Assembly: GCA_024704765.1 (NCBI GenBank)
Contig: JAKMXF010000277.1
Location: 186,001-250,000, forward strand
Source of the DNA: Oopsacas minuta
Lineage: Eukaryota > Porifera > Hexactinellida > Lyssacinosida > Leucopsacidae
Length of the DNA: 64,000 nt
Direction of reading: 5' to 3'
Part shown: positions 1 through 11,080 of the stretch, one piece after another
How positions within the stretch are numbered: position 1 is the stretch's first letter
Layout: the number at the start of each line of letters is the position of its first letter
Notes under the pieces: generated by a model
The model's database searches: none
Told to the model about the DNA's origin: nothing
Seen by the model: the letters and a program-made list of their open reading frames with translations, nothing else
Made by a program: the position numbers and the translations under genes

Positions 1-324
1 GCAGAGATTGCAAGAGAACTAACTTAACAGAGATAATTATTGCAGACTCTACGAATTCTCAAGGCTAACTGTAGAATGTGTATTTTTGCCAATGACTGTA
101 CATTTTGCTGCAAATATACTAAATCTCACTCGATTTTCAAGGAATATAACGGAATGGCGGACAGGAATGGTTTTTGGGGAAGTAATTTGCCCAAAAAGGC
201 TGAATAGCTCGCTTTTTGGTCGGAAAAAATACAGTAAATTCGGATAAACTTTTAGTATTGAGAATAAGACGTATTAACCGAATTCTATTGTATCTGAAAA
301 TTTTCAAAATGTACAAACAATTAC

Positions 325-2527
325 CTGAATCTTGTTCTGTAGGAGATAACAAATTGTATTTAGAGAAATGAGCCTGTTCTAGTGTCTTGTTCGGTGAATC
401 TCCTCTAGTGATAGAAATAGGGTCAAATGGTGGTGGAGGAGGAAATTTTAAGAAAGGCATAGGTGAGTTTGAAGCAATAGTTTCAGAAAGTGATTGGAAA
501 TCTTTGTGTTCAGCAGATGGTGAGAGATTCGAATCTGGTGTTAAGTATAGCTCAGGAGAAGAAGGTATGTCAACAGGATTCACTATTGCCAATTCATTCT
601 TCACATACGCAGGAGTACTATAAGACCTCGTCACATCAAGCTTATTAACATTACATATAGGTAACATCATGTTATCTTGTGGTGCATGACATGGTGTATC
701 ATCATATGAATTCCTACTAGAATCACTGTTAGAATCAACACTAACAAAACTAAGGCCAGTTAAACTGATTAGACTATCTGTGGTTAGTAAGTTATTCGTG
801 CTTGGCCCGTCTATTAGTATTCTACCAACGTTACTTGATTTTGTGGTAGGCTGAACTGAGAAGTCATCTAAACTATAGAAAATGGGGTAAAGTATATTAT
901 GGTTTGAACAGCTAACCAAAGATTCATAGGTCATGGGTCATGGGTCATCAAAGTGACCCATGGTCCACTCTGGTGGCTGTAGCAAAGGTCAAAGTTCAAA
1001 AAAATTCTACATATTATTATACAATAACTATAATTCAACAAAATTTGGTTCTATTTGTTCACTACAACAAATTTCGACCAACGAGACAGATATTTATTGA
1101 TGGATAAAGGACTACAAATTCGAATCAAGAGACAGTGGAAGTAGAATTCTAGTGAAAAATAACGTAGGTCTGCGAAAATTCATAATGATCATGTATACGC
1201 TAGAGACTCAGAAAATTTCATTGTAACTTACTCAATATCCGGAGAATCAGGTGATCTCAACTCTTCAGTCGACAGTTTAGCCCTTGTCCTAGAAAACCTT
1301 GATCTTCTCTGAGGTTCAGATCCCGGTGTATGCTCCCTTATAAGTAGAAAGCTAAACTCATAACCACATCCTCTCAGAGCAGCCAACGCTAAATCATCCT
1401 GACCAATTGCAATTCTCCGTGAAGCCATTCCAATACTTGGTGAAAATGCCTGCAGCACGAACTTATCAATTGATTCATCGACTCGCATCGCTCGTAAAAC
1501 CAATTGCATAACTTCTCTACAGCTAGTTTTACTGTCAATAGCTAGTGTTTTGTATTCACATCCTGGTACGATAGAATTCGAATACACTTTAATAACAGTG
1601 CCTTGTCGAGTTTGTAGTTTAAAATGTGAGATTAGCCCAGCTGATTTTTGTATTATAACCAAGGGTGATACGTCATGACGTAGTTCTTTTGATTCAGTAT
1701 TGATGTCTATGCTAGCTATGTAGAATAGGTTTGGATCTCGTTTTGCATTTGATGGATTCAATTGTATTACTCGGCTAATAACCTAAAAGAGACAGAAAGG
1801 GTAAATACATGCAGTTGACACAATCAGAAATAATACAAAAATTTAACACAGCATACTCCCGTTTTTTAGGAAGGGTTTCTTTACCCTCTATAGATTGAAA
1901 TAATTGATTTTACACAGCTTATTTTACAGTGAAAACCGGGAATTACAGCCAACAAAAAGACAGAAACTTTTTGACGTTCGCATTCCGCAATTTAATGTCT
2001 AACTCATGGTAGAAAAATAATAATTTTCAAAATATTATTTGCTTGATTTACTGTATTTCTGCGGTATTATACACCGTCGATGTAATGAATTATAACGAGA
2101 AAATAATATATTAAAATAACACAAAGAATACACTTACTTGTTGAAGAAGTTGTCCACAAGTTGTAGTAGCTGAGACCTCAAACAATTTCATCTCAGGCTT
2201 CCCACGTATATCATTCAAACTAGGGGTACCATCAGGACTTGACTGATACAAACTAGTATCAATTTTAATATTAACTCTATTGTTCATGTTCAACGGTGGG
2301 AGTGATGACGTCATGAGCTGTGGAGCTAAGCTTGATACACTCGCGGGGCGGCTAATTTCTAACGAAACTGTTTTGTTGTTTTCTTCTTTATTTTTGTTGA
2401 TTTTGTTGTTTGCGAAAATGCCAGCTTGTGAGGTCCCAAAAGTCGTAATTGCAGTAGCGCCTGATATACTTCTTCGGCGAGTCAATTTTTTGTTGCGTAG
2501 ACTGAAATTCGGTCTTCCAGAAAACAT
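325..2527 (-). CDS. Protein with two Ras-association (RA)-like segments, 3' end outside the window
   Basis: Three exons can be read: 2527-2138, 1782-1232 and 911-325. Exon 1 starts at ATG 2527 and ends at a GTAAGTG donor; exon 2 follows in phase 0 after TTTTAG. Exon 2 ends in phase 2 at GTAAGT, and exon 3 keeps the frame if its acceptor is the TTAG at 913-912 (the weakest call). The N-terminus is basic and serine-rich. Near the exon 1/2 junction lies a first ubiquitin-fold-like segment (KLFEVSATTTCGQLLQQV, then DPNLFYIASI). Exon 2 holds a second, clearer RA pattern (TVIKVYSNSIVPGCEYKTL, then SCREVMQLVLRAM, ending FLLIREHTPG). Exon 3 is low-complexity Ser/Thr/Pro with a PPPPP run. Tandem RA segments are known in afadin and some Ras/Rap effectors, so a role as a small-GTPase effector is inferred; the exact family is not identified. 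Exon 3 ends at a GTAATT donor and nothing downstream could be joined. Confidence 0.6.
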
Positions 2528-2563
2528 CTTTCTTAGCTATGATAAACTATAATATCAAATTTT

Positions 2564-2596
2564 TGTTTGTGTTTGCTTGTTTGTTTGTTTGTTTGT
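2564..2596. repeat. (TTTG)n simple repeat
   Basis: Slightly interrupted TTTG tetranucleotide run just upstream of the RA-protein start. A shorter run of the same unit lies at 7841-7863. Confidence 0.85.
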
Positions 2597-2773
2597 CTTT
2601 TTTCAGTCAAAATGTATATCGCATATATATATTGTTGTTGCGGCCGAGCGCTTAATATTTTCGTGGCATTTTGTGGCTAAATATGTTTTTATCCAAAATA
2701 AACTACATATTCTCAAATATGATATTATAGGTACGAATTAGCATTCAAATTTCAACTGGAATGCCCAATATCT

Positions 2774-2796
2774 TATATATATATATATATATATAT
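2774..2796. repeat. (TA)n simple repeat
   Basis: Uninterrupted TA dinucleotide run, with a second short TA run about 15 bases further on. Confidence 0.85.
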
Positions 2797-3823
2797 TTCT
2801 GTGTGTATATATATATACATGATGGTAATAGTAATTGTGTCTACATATGTGCTAAACAATGTAAATAATGAATTGAATTAAACAGCTTGATAATCAAATC
2901 TAATTGAGAATTGCGTATTAAATACAAGTACCAGATTCTCCAATAATTAGTCAATCATTAGCAATGCATAAATGAGGATAATTTGAATATTGAATTTCAA
3001 TACTATCCTCAATTGAATATTATTAATCAAGACTAACGCTAACTAAGGTAAAATCCTATACAATTTGAATGGTATATATTATTCAATGCAAAAATATAGC
3101 TGAGATTATTCATTAATTCAACCATAATGTTTTGCTTAAAGATATGATAAAATATTTTTGCATAAAATTGTAATACAACCATCGATTTTCGCCAAATAAT
3201 TATTGTTGTAAATTTTCAAATAATTATATTAAATTCATGAATTTGTTTGCGGAACATTGTAGGAGTAGAAATCCCAATCATGCAATTACCGAAAACTGGC
3301 AATTGACAATGGGATAATTGTATAATTGTTATCCAGGAATGTCTGAAAAATGCCGGTTTATGCAGGTTCAGTGTACTCACGAATATTAGAAACAAATTTC
3401 TAAATACGTAGATGTTTCTCCAATTTACTCCATAAAAGATTCCTGATGCTAATCAATGGAACAATCATAAACAGTTTCAATAACAAATTTCCCAAAGTTT
3501 TACGAATTTAAATATAAGATTTCCAATAATTTTACTCCATAAAAAGCATAATAAATTGGAGTATAAAAGTGTATTTGAATAGTGACAATACAATAAAGAG
3601 GAAACTCAGTAAAGCAAAAATGTTCATGTTAGGTATTAGCGTTTTACAACCAAATTTAGAATTCAATAAACAGCTGGTAGTAATTCTTTGGAATATAAAC
3701 AAGTTTAAAATATGGATTCTAGTATCAGTTGATTATCTTTGGATAGAAATGACGAAAAATGTTAGAATCCTTTAGCCTGCGAAAATCGAAGAATTGAAAT
3801 TCTAAAAAAATGAATTCAATGGA

Positions 3824-3955
3824 TGCCGGTTATAAGAACATACCGGATATAAGCACCATCTTCTGGAAAACTGTTCTCATATATTCCTGTATATTTCACG
3901 CTGGTTATAAGAACAGTATTGCTACTCCCAAGGGGTTCTTATAACCAACATTCCC
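3824..3955. repeat. Degenerate MITE with GGTTATAAGAACA ends
   Basis: GCCGGTTATAAGAACATACC on the left is mirrored by GGTTCTTATAACC on the right, and an internal copy GGTTATAAGAACA lies near 3902. The same motif forms the element at 17851-17995 inside a CCDC40 intron, so this is a dispersed family. Confidence 0.6.
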
Positions 3956-5976
3956 CCCTATTTCAAATGATGAATAAATGAATAATCAAAAATATTTAAA
4001 TAAACATAGCAGAATGAGTGGAAAAAATCTCGCATATCGACCAGTGTATTATTGCCAAGAGGTAAAATTCCTTGAAAATATTCCAAGTATAATTCAGCTA
4101 TAAATATTTACATTTGCATCGCAAAGTAAAGCATAAATGCTGATTGACAGAACAAATATGTGTAATAGAATTGATTCAATTGTAAATGATAATAAGCAAC
4201 TTTAAAATACATATATTAACTCACCTTATTCATGACAAATAAATCTCAATAAAATTATTTAGAGTTAAGAACTTAAATATCATTATACCATATAGACAGT
4301 GGTATAAATAGGGGAAATGTTGAAATAGTTTGCAAATATAGTAATTGTATTAAAGTCTAGGGAAATAAATATAAATTGATTAGCCCAACATTAATTAGAT
4401 AATTTAAAAGTGTATTGTAATGTAATATAGGGTGAAATGAGGATTTTAGTATTGGCTTGTATTTGGATTAAATTCCTCAATTCAGAAGAATTTCTATAAT
4501 TACACGAGGAATTTGCAATTAGCAGATATTGGAGGTGTCGAAAATTGACAATTCGGTGGAAAATGAGGCAAGAATAACTGTTTTTTTTAAATAAGGTTTG
4601 AGATTAAATAATTCAAAAATGGTGAAAATTTCTTGGCAATAAATTTTCAGCTTTGAGAATGTGGTCGGGTGACATTATTCCATTATTGTATGACGTCTCC
4701 AGAAAGTATATTGTTTATTCCATAGATATAGCATATGGATTGAGTCATTATTGGTAAGTTGTGCTAGACAAATCATCATCTGCATCAAAGTATGCATTAT
4801 TAAGATTGTGTATTGAAACTGCAACGAAATTAGGATCACCGAAAAGGTTTATCGTACACAATGGAATAAAAAAACCAGTCATTCAGTTTAATAGAGCCAC
4901 AGGTTAAACAGATCGCGGTCTATGCGTAATAATCGTGATGAATCGAATCACTGAAAGTTTGGCACTACGTTTTACCCAATTCCGCAAAATTTGAAAGAGT
5001 TTACACATTTTTAGATATTAAAATTACGGAATTTTGCCGATCTGAAAGAGTTTACTTGGAAGGAAATTAAAAAACAAATAATGATGATCAAATTTTCAAA
5101 AAAATCAAAGATTCGGTAAAGAATGGGAAACAGTGTTCTCGTCAGGATTGTGTAATAGGGGGGTGCGCCGTACACACTCTGTGCACAATACGCGTAAAAA
5201 TACACCCTTAAGGAAAAAGAAGATGATGGCCCGTTTTTTGGGTGAATATATAAAATTGTTTATCCACGATAGAGGGGTACACTTTGTCTATTTAGGCACG
5301 ATAGGGGTGGCTGCGCCCCCCCAAAAAGACCTAGCGAGAACACTGAAGGGAAATGCCAATGTTAATGAGGCTTCAACGCAATTTATGAAAAACGGACATA
5401 AGTTTAGACAATGCTAGAAATCAACACTTTAATACTAATATTTTAGAATAGAAACTTTCAAAAGAGAACTTAAATATAACTCAATCAGACTAATGGATAG
5501 ATAACCAATAAATGCAGTGAATTGAGATTATTCAAATATAATTAAACTAGATTTGAAGATATTCTGTAATACAGCGCTAATGTATCAGCAATAGATTACA
5601 AGCTATTTCGGAGAACAATGCTAAGTTCAAGGTAGGAATAATGTTCAAGTGATATAAATATAGTATGTACAGCTTGAGTTTCTGTTATAAATAGTCAAAT
5701 ACACAGATGGCGATGGCGATGGCGAAACCCAGTGTAGATTGCTAAGAAATAGATACGAACAAAATCAATAAGATTTCAATGGGAATATTTTGAGCCAGTT
5801 GCAAAATCGATATCACTTCAGAGAGTATTACTAAATAATGATCAAAGAAATAAAATAAGATAACATTAGATAATTATGCAACTTGCTTTTAACCATCAAA
5901 CGAGGAAAATTGTATACTTCTCAGTTTTATGTGATAATAATTACACAAATATGCTAGACGAATAAAAAGTCAAATA

Positions 5977-6277
5977 CAGTAGAAACTCTATTTGTGGGGG
6001 GAGGGAGGTACAGCGAATCTCCAGATAACACCCCATTCCCATTTATAATTTCAAATATAAATGTCCTTTAACAAGAGATTTTTAGGTCAATACGGGTAGC
6101 CACTCCCTCCATCGACTGTTTTTTATAATTTTGTTGGTTGAATCCAAAAATTATAAGAAACTTTATTTTGGGAAACACAAATATTTCAATTCATCATAGC
6201 TATAAATACTTGTTTTTTCCAAATTGAATATTACAGAAATTTTTTCGTAGAATTCCCCACTTAAAGAGATTGCACTG
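5977..6277. mobile_element. TA-flanked MITE, 301 bp, CAGT ends (pogo/Tc1-mariner type)
   Basis: The left end CAGTAGAAACTC...GTGGGG pairs with the right end read in reverse (CAGTGCAATCTC...GTGGGG), and TA stands on both sides. There is no coding capacity. CAGT ends with a TA target duplication are typical of pogo/Tc1-mariner non-autonomous elements. Confidence 0.7.
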
Positions 6278-6914
6278 TATATTGTGCTATTACGTAGCTT
6301 GTTTGTACACTCTGAGTAAATGGCGAAGTAATGACAATATTCGTGTTGTACTCAAATCATATGCGGGCAGTGGAGCTGAAACATGTTTCTAACTAACTAA
6401 TAGTGGCTTACAACGAACAAGTTATCCTACGCTTAAAACTCTACAGAAGTTGCACAGGCAATTTAATATAAATAAATATTTCAATACTTTTGGTGCATAC
6501 TTCTTTAATTTTGAAAATGTTAAGACATAACATGACAATATTATATTATAACCAAATCAGGAAATTTAAAAGTAAGCCTTTTGGCTGGCCTCTATATAGA
6601 CTGCACTTAGCATAATTTTACGTAGAATGAGATTAATTAATATTAAATATAGCTAAGTGGTATAACATCGTACAAGTAGATTGAGCAATCAATTTGTGTA
6701 GATATGAGGTCTGAATATGGTATAAGATGACTTTATGAAAGTTAGAAGTGATGTAAGAATTTTATCCTAACTAATGAAATAAAACCTGAAATTAGTTTGA
6801 GGAAATATTTGCAATGAGAGTTATGGAATTTAAATCAACCCATTAAGTTTTTTTATTATTAATAGTCTAGCACGTCAAATTTATAAAATACTCGCAAAAA
6901 AACAAAAATAGGTT

Positions 6915-7095
6915 TAATCATATCACCAAAACTGGCCACGGATATTTAGGTAATATTTTGCTCAAGTCTCCAATATCCAGTTAGACCAAACTTGGTCAAA
7001 TATGAGCAAAAGTGGCCAAACATGACATGACGAAAAGTCAACTTGAGTGTGGTTATGATACAGAATTTCATACAAGTGTGGCCATAGTCTATGAG
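6915..7095. repeat. Dispersed repeat rich in TGGCCA / CCAAACTTGG motifs
   Basis: CCAAAACTGGCCACGGATAT here matches CCAAACTTGGCTACAGATAT at about 15067. Both copies go on with runs such as CCAAACTTGG, GTGGCCAAACATG and AGTCAACTTGAG/AGTCGACCTAGA. They look like two diverged copies of one non-coding element. Confidence 0.5.
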
Positions 7096-7955
7096 AGTTT
7101 GAGAAACAGTGCACACTAAAATGTTGATTTAATTGAAAATATACTTGGGTAATTCTTTCGAAAATATTCAATCACCAAACAAAAAATATAAATATCGAGT
7201 GTGATAATAATTAAATGGGCAATTTTCCAAACACATTCACACTATACGTATAATTACATTTTATCTACTGACAACCAATCTGTATATGATTACACCTGCA
7301 GCATTAGACTGCTATTATGTTCAGTAAACATGACCTTTTCGCTTTAACTAATCCAGAAAGTCATTCATAAATTATATCATAACGAATCAACACCTCAATA
7401 TTATTATAATTAAAATGTAGGCTGTACCATGATCGAATAATTAATTATCAAAAATAAATTTAGAATCTTACGTATAAGAATTACAATTAAATAATTGGAT
7501 CATAATTGTGGACATAAAATTGAATAACTGGCGACGCGATATCACTCAGAATAATTAGAACAATAAGAATTCGGATTGGATCATAATGTGCGTAATTCGC
7601 TTAATAGGGGCGTTGGTTAATCGGGTCAAATGGCTTGTTTAAGCAGAGTTCGTCTAATATCAAGTCATATTTTCCGCGATTTTCCTTGCTAATATACGAA
7701 CTTGCTATTACTCTCAAGATTTGACAATAATTCTAACGATTATCGAGTTATAATTGGATATTCATAAGAGGAAACATTCCCAATACAAAATTGAATTGCG
7801 AATAGGTGAACACCAATGAGTTCTATAAATATATATCAAGTTGTTTGTTTGTTTGTTTGTTGTTTTTAGTTTATATTAAGCATCTTTAGTAGCAAATTTC
7901 GACACTTTTTCACAGAGTAGAAAATAGTTTAGCACCATAAAAATATCCGTAATTA

Positions 7956-8205
7956 CACTCCCTGGCCAAAAGTATTGGAACACCATACCATTAATGACGC
8001 ATGTGGCATATGGTACATTGCGAGAATATACGTACTGAATAATTTTGAAAATATATCAGAAAAGGCAATTGTAATGATAAAAGTAATGATCGAAATATGA
8101 TCACAGATGTTTGAAATAAGTTTCAGCTTATACAACTAGAGTAAATTCATATTTGTGCCATGTGTCAATTGTGGCAGTGTTCCAATACTTTTGGCCAGGG
8201 GAGTG
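7956..8205. mobile_element. Tc1-like MITE, 250 bp, copy 1
   Basis: The terminal inverted repeats are about 28 bp: CACTCCCTGGCCAAAAGTAT... on the left is mirrored by ...ATACTTTTGGCCAGGGGAG on the right. TA dinucleotides flank both ends. The interior has no transposase. A nearly identical copy lies at 43344-43592. Ends of this type (CCCTGGCCAAAAGT) are known from Tc1/mariner-group elements. Confidence 0.85.
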
Positions 8206-8317
8206 TACATTTCTAGTATTTAAAAGCAAGCTTCACAAAAATAACATGCATTAAAATGATAAATAATGCAGAATAAAATGAAAATAAATACAAAGAAATT
8301 TTGTCATATAACAATCA

Positions 8318-9220
8318 TCAAACTATATACAAAATATCTTCAATAGATTTCCGCAAATATTCATCATTACGATAAGGTACAGTAGCATTATCAGCAGGAT
8401 AACCAACTGGCATAAAGAACAATACACGCTCATTATCTGGACGATTACACAAACTACGTATAGCATTCTCCGCACCCATCGGTGTACTAACTAATGATAC
8501 AAGGTTCGCATTGTGTATTGCAGTTAATAGTATCCCTGTAGCGATACATACACTTTCCATAGGATAATAATGTGCAATTCTTTTGCCGTTCTTTAAACCG
8601 TACTGTTGTTTTAACACGATTATAATATAAGGGGCTTCTTCAATGTACGGTTTGACAATTTCATTTTCAACATGTAAAGTGCCCATTAACGGGCCCAGAT
8701 CTTTGATCCAGTCACTGTTCATTCTATGATCGTAGTTCACTCTTTCTTCATTTTCAATTACTTCACGTAATTGTGTTTTTATTATTTTATCTTTTACTAT
8801 TACGAATGTCCATGGTTGGCAGTGTGCACCGCTAGGAGCTGTTCCCGCGGTTAAAACACAATTTTGTATTACTTCAATGGGAACTGGGTCTGTGCTGAAA
8901 AACCGTAATGTCCGTCTTTGGTTCATGAATTGGTAAAATGCTTGGGAGCGGCAAATCATCTCATTTTTCGCGATCCGTTCGTGACGAAATTCAACATATA
9001 CATGCTCTCCCGTGGATTTAGCTGGTAAAGTATCAATGACTTGCTCAGAAACGAATGGGCAAATTGAACTGGATTTTCTTTGTTTATTCTGCAACGATAA
9101 TACATAATACATTACAAGCAATAATGGAAAACAACCACATAGAAAACCAATCACAAAACTAGTATTTTCCAATGCAAGAACTTGTAGAAATGCATTGAAG
9201 ACATTGTATAAGAGACCCAT
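8318..9220 (-). CDS. IYD: Iodotyrosine deiodinase (IYD), intronless, 300 aa
   Basis: A flavin (FMN) nitroreductase-fold enzyme that reductively removes iodide from mono- and di-iodotyrosine; the family is membrane-anchored. A single N-terminal helix (about residues 20-43) precedes the soluble domain. FMN-contact motifs are present: RRTLRFF (102-108) and APSGAHCQPWTF (128-139). The active-site lid triad that grips the iodotyrosine zwitterion in the human enzyme (Glu157, Tyr161, Lys182) corresponds to Glu159, Tyr163 and Lys190, with about six extra residues between Tyr and Lys. The C-terminal part has HYYPMESVCIATGILLTA and LFFMPVGYP, both close to animal IYD. Length is close to the human enzyme (289 aa). 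It starts at the first ATG, has no introns, and stands alone between repeat-rich spacers. Such genes also occur in animals without a thyroid, so a role in halotyrosine salvage is inferred. Confidence 0.93.
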   Translation of the reverse strand: MGLLYNVFNAFLQVLALENTSFVIGFLCGCFPLLLVMYYVLSLQNKQRKSSSICPFVSEQVIDTLPAKSTGEHVYVEFRHERIAKNEMICRSQAFYQFMNQRRTLRFFSTDPVPIEVIQNCVLTAGTAPSGAHCQPWTFVIVKDKIIKTQLREVIENEERVNYDHRMNSDWIKDLGPLMGTLHVENEIVKPYIEEAPYIIIVLKQQYGLKNGKRIAHYYPMESVCIATGILLTAIHNANLVSLVSTPMGAENAIRSLCNRPDNERVLFFMPVGYPADNATVPYRNDEYLRKSIEDILYIV

Positions 9221-9600
9221 AATGTATCTAATTACTCTAATGGGGCGTCAAAGGATGAAATAAGCTAATAATTAACATTCAAATTCTAATCAGTTATAGT
9301 GTTGAAGACAGGTGTAGTATTACATACGAATAAATTCCTTCATAACGAGGAGAATATTACTCATATCATATATCTATCAAGGAAGCATACACGTATATAA
9401 TTACGTGTGTTTATACGTATATACAGTGAGACCTCCAGAGGTGGCTTGTGGGGCCCTCCAATTCATGTCAAATCTCTGGAAGGTTGGCAAGTATAAGTGT
9501 GTAACCCCGAAATTCTCTGAGGCTCTGCAAAAAAAGGGTAATCCAGTCATATGAAAAATTAAATAAACCTCCTGAGCCGATTCCAATTCAACTACTAGTA

Positions 9601-9775
9601 CAGTAATCTCGTTGATACGAACACGGTTAAGGAGTACAAATTTGTACACTGTATCAGTCCCTTTCGATGCCTTTTCAATGTGAATTAGCTCGGATAATAC
9701 GTACTCCGGATAAGGAGTACGAATTTTGGCAGTCCCCTGGTGTACTTATTAACTAGAGTCTACTATAATTTCAAT
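9601..9775. mobile_element. CAGT-ended MITE, degenerate (pogo-like)
   Basis: It begins TA-CAGTAATCTCGTTGATACG and shows internal echoes of the end motif (CGGATAATACGTACTCC). It finishes at AGAGTCTACTATA. The ends resemble the CAGTGGAAC..CGTTAATACGAAC family seen at 34450 and 44704. Another copy with CAGTGAGACCTCCAG ends begins just upstream at 9424. Confidence 0.5.
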
Positions 9776-9777
9776 GG

Positions 9778-9925
9778 GCTTCGCTCCTACATTGCATTTG
9801 GGGGCTTTGAGCGTCGAATTTGAACCCTCCAGGTTGGAATGCCACGATGCAACTGCTACGAGGTCAGTTCAAAGGCCCTTCCACCACTGCCTTACAGTAA
9901 CCAGGAGGGGCCAGAATGGCTGAAC
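9778..9925. repeat. GC-richer dispersed repeat fragment
   Basis: This block is much less AT-rich than its surroundings. Read in reverse, its right part (ATAAATTTTGTTCAGCC) resembles GTAAAATTTGTTCGGCC at about 16345 in CCDC40 intron 9, so the two may belong to one dispersed family. There is no coding potential. Confidence 0.35.
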
Positions 9926-11080
9926 AAAATTTATGATGGTCGTCAGCTTTCTCGAAAACATTAAATAATATTCCTTAATAATTTTATCCCAATAGTCAAA
10001 ACATCTCTGTATCATTCCATAATCAAGTTAATACGTAACAATAAAAATATAATATTCAATAAAATAGGGATGGGCGAGTAACAAATGATGTTGCGTTATG
10101 ATCTCAAAAGGTGGTGCAGATGTTACCAATTGAATTAAGTACTTTGAGCATTAAGTGGATATTTGTAATAATTAGCGGTGAAATAGATAATAGCACGAAA
10201 ATACTGAGACACTTATAATATATTAACTATTTGTTGTCAAGCATTTTGGGCGTCGACCCAGAAGTGTAATAATGGTAGACAGGTTAAATTTATATGTATC
10301 TATTGAAATGACATTCAACTATGTCCCGCCCAAAATTGGCCTAGCCTAAGCCTGGCTGTCATATAGCAAATGTTGTGCATAACCATTTTACATGAATAAT
10401 CCCGGATATATGTTGAAAAGGCAGAATGTACAGCGTTTCTGCTTATAAGGTAAAAATTATGATTATACTTATAATATCTGATACTATAATAAAAAGTTTG
10501 CGAGAAAATCATTGTAAGAGCCTTGAGAAACTAAATAAATGCTTATTCACTATTTTAGCTAGGAAGCATTTGTATATATAATTAGGCGACAGTGGTAAGA
10601 TTATAGAAAGCGATGACTCTTATAAATCATAAGCCACTTTTGGATTAATATAGTAATGTAGATATTTCGGGAGATGGTAGAGAACAGTTAACTATGATAA
10701 GTTAAACCACGTTAGAGCCAAAAGTTTGATAGAAACACGAGACAAAATTCTCCTAATATTTGAAGATGATCATAAGGTACATATATCCACAAAAATAGAT
10801 GCAAATTTATCGCCCAAATCTGACTGGAATTGAGGTAGGTTTTAAACTAAAAGTTTTGGAAAATCATATTAGCAAAGAGGGATTGAATTCTGCAACCGTA
10901 ATTAGCGAAAATGTTAATCTCGGCGTTTTTCTTAGCCTTAACAAGATATTTTAAATAGCAATATTAACTTGTAAGTAGAAATAAAATTTCATTGTTTTAC
11001 TTATTTTCCCCACAAACACTTTATTGTACATACAATGCATAACTATAGAGAAAATTGACGTGGTGCATTCATGCAAAAAA

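Larger units (their letters stand above)
2528..8317. other. Intergenic region with MITEs and simple repeats, no gene seen
   Basis: Very AT-rich DNA between two minus-strand genes. I find no splice-bounded coding segment on either strand; the open frames here are short and of low complexity. It holds simple repeats near 2.56 and 2.77 kb, a degenerate inverted repeat near 3.83 kb, a 301-bp TA-flanked MITE at 5.98 kb, a dispersed repeat near 6.92 kb and a Tc1-like MITE at 7.96 kb. Confidence 0.6.
9221..11080. other. Intergenic spacer with MITE copies
   Basis: No supported gene. It contains MITE-like ends at 9424-9550 and 9601-9775 and a GC-richer repeat at 9778-9925. The remainder is unremarkable AT-rich sequence and probably includes promoters for the deiodinase and the plus-strand receptor. 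Confidence 0.6.

Noticed and set aside
387-623. Open frame on the plus strand opposite RA-protein exon 3
   Set aside because: Shadow of the coding exon; Gly-rich stretch is the reverse of the proline run.
9401-9649. Open frame on the minus strand
   Set aside because: Falls across two MITE ends; no protein-like content or splice support.
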